Origin: Chromatiales bacterium
GTDB taxonomy: Bacteria; Pseudomonadota; Gammaproteobacteria; CAMYNG01
Length of the DNA stretch: 12,238 nucleotides
Direction of reading: 5' to 3'
NCBI GenBank assembly: GCA_027021685.1
Contig: JALUTW010000181.1
Coordinates: 1 to 12,238 of the forward strand
Of the stretch, positions 6,245-12,238 are shown in pieces; position 1 is the stretch's first letter; every line of letters starts with the position of its first letter. The position numbers and the translations under genes were made by a program. A model generated the notes under the pieces. The model saw only the letters and a list, made by a program, of their open reading frames with translations. It was not told the origin of the DNA and did no database searches.

Positions 6245-7986
6245 CAGGCCAGCTCCCGCTCACCGGACTGCGGCGCCTTGCAGTAGGGCGCCAGCTCCAT
6301 CTCGTGGTGACCCTTGCCCTGGGCGATCATGGGGTACACGTTCTCCGTCTGGTCGGTGATGAAATCGAGGAACACGAGCCGATCCTTCATGCCGAAGGCC
6401 TCGCGCAGCGCGCCCTCCACGTCTTCCGGCTTCTCGATGCGCAGGCCCACGTGGCCGTAGCTCTCGGCCAGCTTGACGAAGTCCGGCAGGGCCTCCAGGT
6501 AGGAATGGGAATAGCGGCTCTCGTAGAAAAACTCCTGCCACTGCCGCACCATGCCCATGTAGCGGTTGTTGAGGTTGACGATCTTGATGGGCAGCATGTA
6601 CTGCATGGCCGTGGACAGCTCCTGGATGCACATCTGGATACTGGCCTCGCCGGTGACGCAGGCCACGGTGGCATCCGGATGGGCCAGCTGCACCCCCAGC
6701 GCCGCCGGCATGCCGAAGCCCATGGTGCCCAGGCCGCCGGAGTTGATCCAGCGCCGCGGCTTGTCGAACTTGTAAAACTGCGCGGTCCACATCTGATGCT
6801 GGCCCACGTCGGAGGTGATGTAGGCATCGCCGCCGGTGACCTCATACAGCTTCTCGATGACGAACTGGGGCTTGATGAGCTCGCTGTTGCGGTCGTACTG
6901 CAGGCAGTTGCGGCCGCGCCACTCGTCGATGCGGGCCCACCACTGCCGGAGCGCCTCGGCATCCGGCTTCTGCTTGCGCGCGCGCAGCTCCTTCGTCATG
7001 TCCGCCAGCACGTTCTTCACGTCGCCCACGATGGGCACGTCCACCTTGACGTTCTTGGCGATGGAGGCCGGATCGATGTCCACGTGAACGATGCGGGCAT
7101 GGGGACAGAACTCGGCCACCTTGCCGGTGACGCGATCGTCGAAACGGGCGCCGATGGCAATGAGCACGTCGCACTCGTGCATGGCCATGTTGGCCTCGTA
7201 GGTGCCGTGCATGCCCAGCATGCCCACGAACTGGCGATCGGTGGCCGGGTAGGCGCCGAGGCCCATGAGGGTCTGGGTGATGGGAAAGCCCAGCAGGCGT
7301 GTGAACTCGATGAGTTCGGCCGAGGCCTCGCTCAGGATCACGCCGCCGCCGGTGTAGATCATGGGCCGCCTGGCGCCCAGGATCAGGTCCACGGCCTTCT
7401 TGATCTGGCCCGGGTGGCCCTTGACCACCGGGTTGTAGGACCGGATCTTCACCTCGCGCGGGTATTCATAAGGAATGCGCACGTTGGGATCGGTGACGTC
7501 CTTGGGGATGTCCACCACCACTGGCCCGGGCCGGCCCGAGGTGGCGATGTAGAAGGCCTTCTTCAGGGTCAGGGCCAGGTCCTCGCGCCGCTTGACCAGG
7601 AAGTTGTGCTTGACGCAGGGCCGGGTGATGCCCACCGCGTCCACCTCCTGGAAGGCATCGGAGCCGATGAAGGGCGTGGGAACCTGGCCGGTGAGCACCA
7701 CCAGCGGAATGGAGTCCATGTAGGCGGTGGCGATGCCGGTGACCGCATTGGTGGCCCCGGGGCCCGAGGTCACCAGCACCACGCCGGGCTTGCCCGTGGC
7801 GCGTGCGTAGCCGTCGGCGGCATGGGTCGCCCCCTGCTCGTGGCGGACCAGGATGTGGCGCACGTCGTCCTGCTGGAACAGGGCATCGTAGATGTGCAGC
7901 ACGGCCCCGCCCGGATAGCCGAAGACGTACTTCACGCCCTCGTCCTTCAGGAACTGGACCACGATTTCGGCGCCACTGAGTTCCAC
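6244..7986 (-). CDS. ilvB: Acetolactate synthase large (catalytic) subunit
   Basis: This 580-residue thiamine-diphosphate enzyme makes acetolactate or acetohydroxybutyrate from pyruvate, the first shared step of branched-chain amino acid synthesis. Catalytic E50 lies in LVRHEQGATHAADGYARA. The FAD-binding middle domain and the C-terminal ThDP domain are present. The cofactor motif reads TGEASIQMCIQEL, with GEA (446-448) in place of the usual GDG, and NLNNRYMGM follows. The start is GTG 7986, which opens the conserved VELSGAEIVVQFL and has GAGGAG 6 nt upstream. The frame is open to 8103, but that stretch spans a leader terminator and is unlikely to be coding. It could be named ilvI. An intrinsic terminator in its leader suggests attenuation. 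Confidence 0.96.
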   Translation of the reverse strand: MELSGAEIVVQFLKDEGVKYVFGYPGGAVLHIYDALFQQDDVRHILVRHEQGATHAADGYARATGKPGVVLVTSGPGATNAVTGIATAYMDSIPLVVLTGQVPTPFIGSDAFQEVDAVGITRPCVKHNFLVKRREDLALTLKKAFYIATSGRPGPVVVDIPKDVTDPNVRIPYEYPREVKIRSYNPVVKGHPGQIKKAVDLILGARRPMIYTGGGVILSEASAELIEFTRLLGFPITQTLMGLGAYPATDRQFVGMLGMHGTYEANMAMHECDVLIAIGARFDDRVTGKVAEFCPHARIVHVDIDPASIAKNVKVDVPIVGDVKNVLADMTKELRARKQKPDAEALRQWWARIDEWRGRNCLQYDRNSELIKPQFVIEKLYEVTGGDAYITSDVGQHQMWTAQFYKFDKPRRWINSGGLGTMGFGMPAALGVQLAHPDATVACVTGEASIQMCIQELSTAMQYMLPIKIVNLNNRYMGMVRQWQEFFYESRYSHSYLEALPDFVKLAESYGHVGLRIEKPEDVEGALREAFGMKDRLVFLDFITDQTENVYPMIAQGKGHHEMELAPYCKAPQSGERELA

Positions 7987-7992
7987 TGCATG

Positions 7993-7998
7993 CTCCTC
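7993..7998 (-). promoter_or_regulatory. Ribosome-binding site that fixes the ilvB GTG start
   Basis: GAGGAG is a near-perfect Shine-Dalgarno sequence 6 nt upstream of the GTG at 7986. An out-of-frame ATG at 7991-7989 is only 1 nt after it and too close to be used. This decides for GTG 7986 over upstream in-frame starts such as GTG 8103. Confidence 0.75.
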
Positions 7999-8024
7999 GT
8001 CGGCTGGAAGACCCCGCCCGCCGG

Positions 8025-8051
8025 AAAAAAATTGCGCCCTCACCGGGCGCA
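8025..8051 (-). terminator. Intrinsic terminator in the ilvB leader (candidate attenuator)
   Basis: The minus-strand RNA forms a perfect 7-bp stem, TGCGCCC (8051-8045) with GGGCGCA (8039-8033), around the 5-nt loop GGTGA. One A and then seven U residues follow (8031-8025). No leftward gene lies upstream that it could end: the next gene to the right runs the other way. It therefore sits in the ilvB 5' leader, 38 nt before the start codon, and most likely acts as an attenuator. Confidence 0.8.
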
Positions 8052-8065
8052 CCTGCAGGCGGCCC

Positions 8066-8081
8066 GCCGGAGACCTCCGGC
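8066..8081 (-). other. Upstream hairpin of the ilvB leader
   Basis: GCCGGA-GGTC-TCCGGC forms a perfect 6-bp stem with a 4-nt loop, 14 nt before the terminator stem and about 5 nt after the predicted transcription start. A stem at this position could pause RNA polymerase or take part in an alternative fold. I find no convincing antiterminator partner by eye. Confidence 0.45.
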
Positions 8082-8092
8082 AGAAACCGCAT

Positions 8093-8122
8093 ATTATAAG
8101 CACGTCCCCGGCCCCATTGCAC
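8093..8122 (-). promoter_or_regulatory. Promoter of the ilvB operon
   Basis: A perfect TATAAT lies at 8098-8093 on the minus strand, in an otherwise very GC-rich stretch. The -35 match is poor: GTGCAA (8122-8117, 3/6) at 18 bp. The weak -35 suggests help from an activator. Transcription should start near 8086, giving a leader of about 100 nt that contains the terminator. Confidence 0.55.
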
Positions 8123-8148
8123 CGGCGGAACCGGCCGCGGCCGCCGGT
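8121..8148. repeat. 28-bp inverted repeat in the divergent promoter region
   Basis: ACCGGCGG (8121-8128) and CCGCCGGT (8141-8148) form 8-bp arms around 12 bp. A second, nested pair, AACCGGC (8129-8135) and GCCGGTT (8143-8149), shares part of the right arm. The element lies between the leftward ilvB -10 box and the rightward promoter, where an operator for a shared regulator would be placed. GC-rich sequence makes such repeats easier by chance. Confidence 0.35.
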
Positions 8149-8176
8149 TTACAGGGTCAAATCTCCCTGCAATACT
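8148..8176 (+). promoter_or_regulatory. Promoter of the DUF4124-tautomerase operon
   Basis: TTTACA (8148-8153, 5/6 to consensus) and AATACT (8171-8176, 4/6) are 17 bp apart. The predicted start near 8183 leaves a leader of about 38 nt. The start codon at 8221 has GAGGTGA ending 4 nt before it. It is back to back with the ilvB promoter. Confidence 0.45.
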
Positions 8177-8220
8177 TTGGGTTTGGGGCCCCAGCCGCAG
8201 ACACGGTACGAGGTGACGCC

Positions 8221-8670
8221 ATGAAACCCCACTCCATCGCCATCGGCGTGCTGGCCGCCTGGCTCCTGGCCGCCGCTGCCCAGGCCGGCATGTACAAGTA
8301 CGTGGACGAGGACGGCAACGTCACCTACTCCCAGACCCCGCCGCCCAGCGGCGAGTACGAGTACATCCGCACCCCGCGCCGGAGCACCCGGCCGCCCTCC
8401 TCGTCGGCGGCCAAGAAGAGAGAGGCCTGGCGCAAGCAGATCGAGGCCGGGGCCGCCGCCCGGGAGGAGGACGCCAAGGTCCAGGCCGAGGTGGCCAAGG
8501 CCCAGGAGCTGCGGCGCAAGAACTGCGAGATCGCACGCAAGAACGTGGAGATCTACACCGTCTACCGCCGCATCACCGACGAGAAGGGCAACGTCGTCCG
8601 CCTCGACGACAACGAGCGCCTGCGCCGGCTGGAGGAGGCCAAGCAGCAGGTCAGGGACTTCTGCGACTGA
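8221..8670 (+). CDS. Secreted DUF4124 protein of unknown function
   Basis: This 149-residue protein has a clear signal peptide (Lys-Pro-His start, hydrophobic core, AAAAQAG cleavage region near residue 22). A DUF4124 domain follows at once: MYKYVDEDGNVTYSQTPPP, the aromatic-rich segment that defines the family. Residues about 55-110 are charged and Ala/Glu/Lys-rich, likely helical or coiled coil. Two cysteines, in RKNCEIA and near the C-terminus in DFCD, could form a disulfide in the periplasm. The frame is open far upstream, but ATG 8221 has a good ribosome-binding site and starts the signal peptide. It is the first gene of a three-gene unit, 3 nt before the tautomerase. No molecular function is known to me for this family. 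Confidence 0.85.
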   Translation: MKPHSIAIGVLAAWLLAAAAQAGMYKYVDEDGNVTYSQTPPPSGEYEYIRTPRRSTRPPSSSAAKKREAWRKQIEAGAAAREEDAKVQAEVAKAQELRRKNCEIARKNVEIYTVYRRITDEKGNVVRLDDNERLRRLEEAKQQVRDFCD

Positions 8671-8673
8671 GCC

Positions 8674-9021
8674 GTGCCCTACCTCAAGGTCCAGACCAGT
8701 CGCCCCCCGAGCCCGGAGCAGGCAGGCGAGTTCGTCCGCCGCGCCTCGCGCGAGGTGGCCGAGGCCCTGGGCAAGTCCGAGAACTACGTGATGGTGACCC
8801 TGGAGCCCGCGCCCCTGGCCATGCTGTTCGCGGGCAGCGACGAGCCGGCGGCCTACCTGGAACTCAAGAGCATCGGCCTGCCGGAAGACCGTACCGCCGG
8901 GCTGTCGGAACGCCTGTGCAATCTGGTGGAGGAGGCCCTGGGCGTGCCCGCCGGGCGCACCTACATCGAGTTCGCCGACGCCGCCCGCCACCTCTGGGGC
9001 TGGAACCGGCGCACCTTCTGA
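8674..9021 (+). CDS. MIF-family tautomerase
   Basis: This 115-residue protein belongs to the macrophage migration inhibitory factor/phenylpyruvate tautomerase family. Proline 2, exposed after Met removal, is the expected catalytic base. K34 in ALGKSENYVMV matches the family's active-site lysine. AYLELKSIGLPED and the terminal TYIEFADAARHLWGWNRRTF are close to MIF signatures. The family forms trimers; the natural substrate of bacterial members is usually unknown. The start is GTG 8674, 3 nt after the preceding stop, and it places Pro second as the chemistry requires. There is no signal peptide, unlike its neighbours. The flanking DUF4124 genes suggest co-expression, not necessarily a shared function. 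Confidence 0.9.
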   Translation: MPYLKVQTSRPPSPEQAGEFVRRASREVAEALGKSENYVMVTLEPAPLAMLFAGSDEPAAYLELKSIGLPEDRTAGLSERLCNLVEEALGVPAGRTYIEFADAARHLWGWNRRTF

Positions 9022-9036
9022 ACCCCGGCGGACTCC

Positions 9037-9309
9037 ATGCGCCGCCTCGTCTACATCCTCCTGGTCCTGGCGGTGGCCGGCGGCCTGCTCTACTACTATC
9101 GCCACCAGGTGTTCCCCGCCCTGCCGGAACCGGTGCGCGCCACCCTGCCCGATCCCGCCGTGACCACCGCCTACAAGTGGCGCGACGCGTCCGGCACCTG
9201 GCAGCTCACCGACACCCCGCCGCCGCCCGGCGTGCCCTACGAGACCGTGCGCGTACGCCGCGACACCAACGTGATCCCGGCCGAGGCCCTCACCGGCCGC
9301 CGCGACTGA
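9037..9309 (+). CDS. Small membrane-anchored DUF4124 protein
   Basis: This 90-residue protein starts with MRR and one hydrophobic segment (about residues 4-21), which could be a membrane anchor or uncleaved signal, since no good cleavage site follows. Residues 43-70 carry a DUF4124-like segment, TAYKWRDASGTWQLTDTPPPPGVPYETV, here broken as TAYKWRDASGTWQ and LTDTPPPPG, which parallels the motif of the first gene in the unit. It starts 15 nt after the tautomerase stop. Function is unknown. Confidence 0.78.
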   Translation: MRRLVYILLVLAVAGGLLYYYRHQVFPALPEPVRATLPDPAVTTAYKWRDASGTWQLTDTPPPPGVPYETVRVRRDTNVIPAEALTGRRD

Positions 9310-9335
9310 CGGGGCCCCCACCGGACCGCGGTCGC

Positions 9336-9364
9336 TGTACCCGCCCCGGGGCGGCCGCTACAAT
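9336..9364 (+). promoter_or_regulatory. Possible proS promoter
   Basis: TACAAT (9359-9364, 5/6 to the -10 consensus) lies 36 bp before the proS start codon. The -35 match at 17 bp, TGTACC, is only 3/6. A perfect 14-bp palindrome CCGCCCCGGGGCGG (9341-9354) fills the spacer. It could be an operator or the end of the upstream transcript, though no U-run follows. Confidence 0.35.
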
Positions 9365-9399
9365 CTGCCGGCAATCCACAACCACCACGCGGAAGATCC

Positions 9400-11127
9400 A
9401 TGCGCGCCTCACGACTGCTGCTCGCCACCCTCAAGGAGACCCCGGCCGACGCCGAGGTGATCAGCCACCAGCTCATGCTGCGGGCCGGCCTCATCCGCCG
9501 CCTGGCGGCCGGCCTCTACACCTGGCTGCCGCTGGGCCTGAGGGTGCTGCACAAGGTGGAGCGCATCGTGCGCGAGGAGATGGACCGGGCCGGGGCCCAG
9601 GAGGTGCTCATGCCCGCGATACAGCCGGCCGAGCTGTGGAAGGAGTCGGGCCGCTGGGACCAGTACGGGCCCGAGCTCCTGCGCCTGCGCGACCGCCACG
9701 AGCGCGAGTTCTGCTTCGGCCCCACCCACGAGGAGGTCATCACCGACCTGGCCCGCCACGAGCTGCGCTCGTACCGCCAGCTCCCGGCCAGCTTCTACCA
9801 GATCCAGACCAAGTTCCGCGACGAGATCCGGCCCCGCTTCGGCGTCATGCGGGCACGCGAGTTCGTCATGAAGGATGCCTACTCCTTCCACCTGGACCAG
9901 GCCTCGCTGGACGAGACCTACCAGCAGATGTACGAGACCTATTGCCGCATCTTCACCCGCCTGGGCCTGGACTTCCGCCCGGTGCGGGCCGACACCGGGG
10001 CCATCGGCGGCAGCCTGTCCCATGAGTTCCACGTGCTGGCCGACTCGGGCGAGGATGCCATCGCCTTTTCCGACACCGGCGACTACGCCGCCAACGTGGA
10101 GCTGGCCGAGGCCCTGCCGCCGCCCGGTCCGCGCCCGGCGCCGGGCCGGGCCATGGAGAAGGTGGCCACCCCCGGCGCGCACAGCATCGAGGAGGTGGCG
10201 CAGTTCCTGGAGGTGGCGCCGTCGCAGTGCCTCAAGACCCTGGTGGTGCACGGAACCGACGGCGGCCTGGTGGCCCTGTGCCTGCGCGGCGATCACGAGC
10301 TCAATGCGGTCAAGGCGGAGAAGCTGCCCCAGGTGGCCGCGCCCCTGCACTTCGCCGAGGCCGAGGCCATCCGCGCTGCGGTGGGTTGCGGTCCCGGCTC
10401 CCTGGGCCCGGTGGGCCTGTCGCTGCCGGTCATCGTCGATCATGCGGCCGCCCGCCTGGCCGACTTCGTGTGCGGGGCCAACGAGGACGGCTTCCACCTC
10501 ACCGGCGTCAACTGGGGGCGCGATCTGGCCGAGCCGGAGGCCGCGGACATCCGCAACGTGGTGGACGGCGACCCCAGCCCCGACGGCCGGGGCCGGCTCG
10601 TCATCCGCCGCGGCATCGAGGTGGGCCACATCTTCCAGCTCGGCAGGAAGTACAGCGAGGCCATGAACGCCACGGTGCTGGACGAGTCCGGCCGTGCGGT
10701 GGTCATGACCATGGGCTGCTACGGCATCGGTGTCTCGCGCGTGGTGGCGGCGGCCATCGAGCAGCATCACGACGAGCGCGGCATCGTCTGGCCCGAGACC
10801 ATCGCCCCCTACCAGCTCGCGCTGCTGCCCATGAACCCGCACAAGTCGGAGGCGGTGCGCGAGACCGCCGAGCGGCTGTACCGCGAGCTCGCTGACGCCG
10901 GCATCGAGGTCCTGCTCGACGACCGCGGCGAGCGGGCCGGCGTGATGTTCGCCGACATGGAGCTCATCGGCATCCCCCATCGCATCGTGGTGGGCGACCG
11001 GGGGTTGAAAAAGGGCACGGTGGAATACAAGGGCCGGCGCGACACCGAGAGCGTGGACGTGCCCCTGGACCACGTCGTGGCCCACGTGCGGGAACGGCTG
11101 GCGGGCCAGGCGGCGGCCGGGCGGTGA
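9400..11127 (+). CDS. proS: Prolyl-tRNA synthetase (bacterial type)
   Basis: ProS charges tRNA-Pro with proline in the cytoplasm. The length of 575 residues fits the bacterial type with an inserted editing domain. The N-terminus MRASRLLLATLKETPADAEVIS (given here as MRASRLLLATLKE then PADAEVIS) is typical. Class II signatures follow: the FGPTHEEVITD loop at 107-117, motif 2 as TKFRDEIRPRFGVMRAREF at 137-155 with KDAYSFH after it, and motif 3 as GCYGIGVSRVVAAAIEQ around 440-460. Between motifs 2 and 3, residues roughly 225-405 form the INS (YbaK-like) domain that clears mischarged Ala-tRNA-Pro. GDHELNAVKAEK is visible within it. The last 100 residues form the anticodon-binding domain. GGA lies upstream of the ATG. 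Its stop overlaps the next gene by 4 nt. Confidence 0.97.
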   Translation: MRASRLLLATLKETPADAEVISHQLMLRAGLIRRLAAGLYTWLPLGLRVLHKVERIVREEMDRAGAQEVLMPAIQPAELWKESGRWDQYGPELLRLRDRHEREFCFGPTHEEVITDLARHELRSYRQLPASFYQIQTKFRDEIRPRFGVMRAREFVMKDAYSFHLDQASLDETYQQMYETYCRIFTRLGLDFRPVRADTGAIGGSLSHEFHVLADSGEDAIAFSDTGDYAANVELAEALPPPGPRPAPGRAMEKVATPGAHSIEEVAQFLEVAPSQCLKTLVVHGTDGGLVALCLRGDHELNAVKAEKLPQVAAPLHFAEAEAIRAAVGCGPGSLGPVGLSLPVIVDHAAARLADFVCGANEDGFHLTGVNWGRDLAEPEAADIRNVVDGDPSPDGRGRLVIRRGIEVGHIFQLGRKYSEAMNATVLDESGRAVVMTMGCYGIGVSRVVAAAIEQHHDERGIVWPETIAPYQLALLPMNPHKSEAVRETAERLYRELADAGIEVLLDDRGERAGVMFADMELIGIPHRIVVGDRGLKKGTVEYKGRRDTESVDVPLDHVVAHVRERLAGQAAAGR

Positions 11128-11738
11128 TACCAGGCGTGCTTTGCATCCCTTGCATCCCGGCGCCGGGCGCCCGGGCATGGCGCCGGCTGCTGGCGGCGGC
11201 GGCCCTGGCCTGGGCGGCCGCGGTGCCGGCCGCCGGACAGCCGGTGGATCCCGAGCTGCGCGAGCTGCTCAGGGCCGCCATCGCCGGCACCGACTCCTTC
11301 ACCGACCGCTTCGAGGCCGAGGTGTGGCTCACCGACATGTCGCAGCGGCTGGCGCCCTACGTACCGGATCCGAAGGAGCGCGTGGCGCTGCTGCGCCAGA
11401 TCCACTACGAGGCCACCCGCGCCGGGCTCATGCCGGAGCTGGTGCTGGCGGTGATCCACGTGGAAAGCCGCTTCGACCGCTACGCCATCTCCCGCGCCGG
11501 CGCCCAGGGCCTGATGCAGGTGATGCCCTTCTGGCTCAAGGAGATCGGACGCCCCGGCGACAGCCTGTTCAACGTCCGCACCAACCTGCGCCTGGGCTGC
11601 ACCATCCTGCGCTACTACCTGGACAAGGAAAAAGGCAATCTCACCCGTGCCCTGGCCCGCTACAACGGCTCGGCCGGGTCCTACCGCTACACCAACCGGG
11701 TCTACCGCGTGCTGGACCGGCACTGGCGCTACGAATAG
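11124..11738 (+). CDS. Lytic transglycosylase, SLT domain
   Basis: This 204-residue exported enzyme is predicted to cleave peptidoglycan glycan strands in the periplasm. The SLT signature is IHVESRFDRYAISRAGAQGL (111-130) followed by MQVMP, with catalytic E114. ARYNGSAGSYRYTNRV near the end matches the C-terminal part of the domain. A signal sequence, with RAWRR then a run of Ala and Leu to AAGQP at 40, indicates export. The GTG start at 11124 overlaps the proS stop (GTGA). A second in-frame GTG at 11136 is possible. Length is short but enough for one catalytic domain. The link to proS looks like transcriptional convenience rather than shared function. Confidence 0.88.
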   Translation: MIPGVLCIPCIPAPGARAWRRLLAAAALAWAAAVPAAGQPVDPELRELLRAAIAGTDSFTDRFEAEVWLTDMSQRLAPYVPDPKERVALLRQIHYEATRAGLMPELVLAVIHVESRFDRYAISRAGAQGLMQVMPFWLKEIGRPGDSLFNVRTNLRLGCTILRYYLDKEKGNLTRALARYNGSAGSYRYTNRVYRVLDRHWRYE

Positions 11739-11766
11739 GGGCGAGTGGCGAGGGGCGAGGGACGAG
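11739..11766. repeat. Four 7-bp tandem repeats (KGRCGAG)
   Basis: Directly after the transglycosylase stop come four uninterrupted heptamers: GGGCGAG, TGGCGAG, GGGCGAG and GGACGAG. They fill most of the 49-bp gap between two convergent genes. I see no open frame or terminator in them. Confidence 0.75.
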
Positions 11767-11787
11767 AGAACGGCACCGGCCGGGCGT

Positions 11788-12057
11788 TCAGCCGGTGGTG
11801 AAACCGGCCGGCGCCTGGATGTCCACCTCCTCGCAGGTGACATCGCTCACCCGGGCCGCGGGCGGGCCCTGCCACAGCCACTCGGTGAAGGCCGCCAGCG
11901 CCCGGGGTTCCCCGCAGGCCAGCACCTCCACCCGCCCGTCGGGCAGGTTGCGCGCATGGCCGGTCACCCCCAGGCGCCGGGCCTCGGCCTGGGCGCTGGC
12001 GCGGTAGAACACCCCCTGCACCCGGCCGGAGACCAGGCAGCGGCGGCAGACGGTCAC
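11788..12057 (-). CDS. acyP: Acylphosphatase
   Basis: Acylphosphatase hydrolyses acyl phosphates such as carbamoyl phosphate or 1,3-bisphosphoglycerate. The 89-residue protein matches the small single-domain family. The phosphate loop reads SGRVQGVFYR (10-19) with R19, and the catalytic Asn is N37 in GHARNLPDGRVEV. I chose GTG 12057 over ATG 12090 because it gives the family length, has GAGGTGA upstream and overlaps the stop of the upstream gene by 4 nt (GTGA). The physiological role of bacterial acylphosphatases is unclear. Confidence 0.9.
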   Translation of the reverse strand: MTVCRRCLVSGRVQGVFYRASAQAEARRLGVTGHARNLPDGRVEVLACGEPRALAAFTEWLWQGPPAARVSDVTCEEVDIQAPAGFTTG

Positions 12058-12238
12058 GGCAGGATCACCTCGGCCGGGGTGCCCGGCCATGGCCCGGCGT
12101 CCCCGGTCTCTGCCACGAACACGGCGGCCGCCCCGCCCTCCTCCCGGGGCTCCAGCGCCACCAGCCGGGCCGGCCAGCGGCCGGCCGCGGTCTTCACCTG
12201 GAAGCCGCCCCGGCCCAGCCTGGGACGCAGGGTGGCCG
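12054..12238 (-). CDS. C-terminal end of an unidentified protein
   Basis: A reading frame enters from the right edge and ends at TGA 12056-12054, giving 60 visible residues. It overlaps the acylphosphatase start (GTGA), which supports real coding and an operon. The segment has alternating hydrophobic residues, such as RWPARLVALEP and AAVFVAE, and ends in PGTPAEVILP. This resembles the last beta-barrel of periplasmic adaptor (HlyD/RND membrane-fusion) proteins, but too little is visible to name it. Confidence 0.6.
   Translation of the reverse strand, partial: ATLRPRLGRGGFQVKTAAGRWPARLVALEPREEGGAAAVFVAETGDAGPWPGTPAEVILP

Noticed and set aside
8067..8103. Val-Leu-Ile-Ile at the start of a GTG ORF at 8103, as a possible ilv leader peptide
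   Set aside because: The four codons coincide with the -10 box TATAAT, so they would lie upstream of the transcription start, and the frame has no stop before ilvB.
11774..11797. CACCGGC/GCCGGTG inverted repeat between the convergent transglycosylase and acylphosphatase genes
   Set aside because: It could be a bidirectional terminator, but the loop is 10 nt, there is no U-run on either strand, and it overlaps the end of the acylphosphatase gene.

Overview
The window is a GC-rich (by eye about two thirds G+C), gene-dense chromosomal segment of housekeeping genes. The gene order ilvB-ilvH-ilvC-psd-pssA followed by leuA is the arrangement seen in Betaproteobacteria and in purple sulfur and related Gammaproteobacteria. 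The DNA-glycosylase/RimI pair, DUF4124 proteins and GC content make a Chromatiales/Ectothiorhodospiraceae-like gammaproteobacterium my best guess. That placement is inference, not something the sequence proves.

Leftward block (minus strand, about 8100 down to 194). From right to left, ilvB and ilvH (acetolactate synthase subunits) and ilvC (ketol-acid reductoisomerase) make the common branched-chain amino acid precursors. A phosphatidylserine decarboxylase-like gene and pssA (phosphatidylserine synthase) follow in the same direction. A separate sigma70-like promoter then lies just after pssA and precedes leuA (2-isopropylmalate synthase). leuA is followed by a family-4 uracil-DNA glycosylase and rimI, with 1-nt spacing and a 4-nt overlap.

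The two biosynthetic leaders are the most interesting part. Upstream of leuA, a short ORF ending in LLLALLRLLP-stop looks like a leucine leader peptide, but no U-tract terminator follows it. Upstream of ilvB, a textbook intrinsic terminator sits between a TATAAT box and the gene, but no Leu/Val/Ile leader peptide is visible. The two leaders may therefore work by different mechanisms. The psd-like protein lacks the catalytic histidine region and has Ala-Ser in place of the Gly-Ser self-cleavage site, so it may be a pseudoenzyme.

Rightward block (plus strand, 8221-11738). Two small DUF4124 proteins flank a MIF-family tautomerase. proS (prolyl-tRNA synthetase) and an overlapping lytic transglycosylase follow. 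At the right end, on the minus strand, are an acylphosphatase and the C-terminus of an unidentified protein that overlaps it by 4 nt.

The first 193 bases carry no gene I can support. They hold three GGGG/CCCC palindromes at exact 22-bp spacing and a perfect TGTGA-N6-TCACA (CRP-like) site. I saw no rRNA, tRNA, insertion sequence or CRISPR array.
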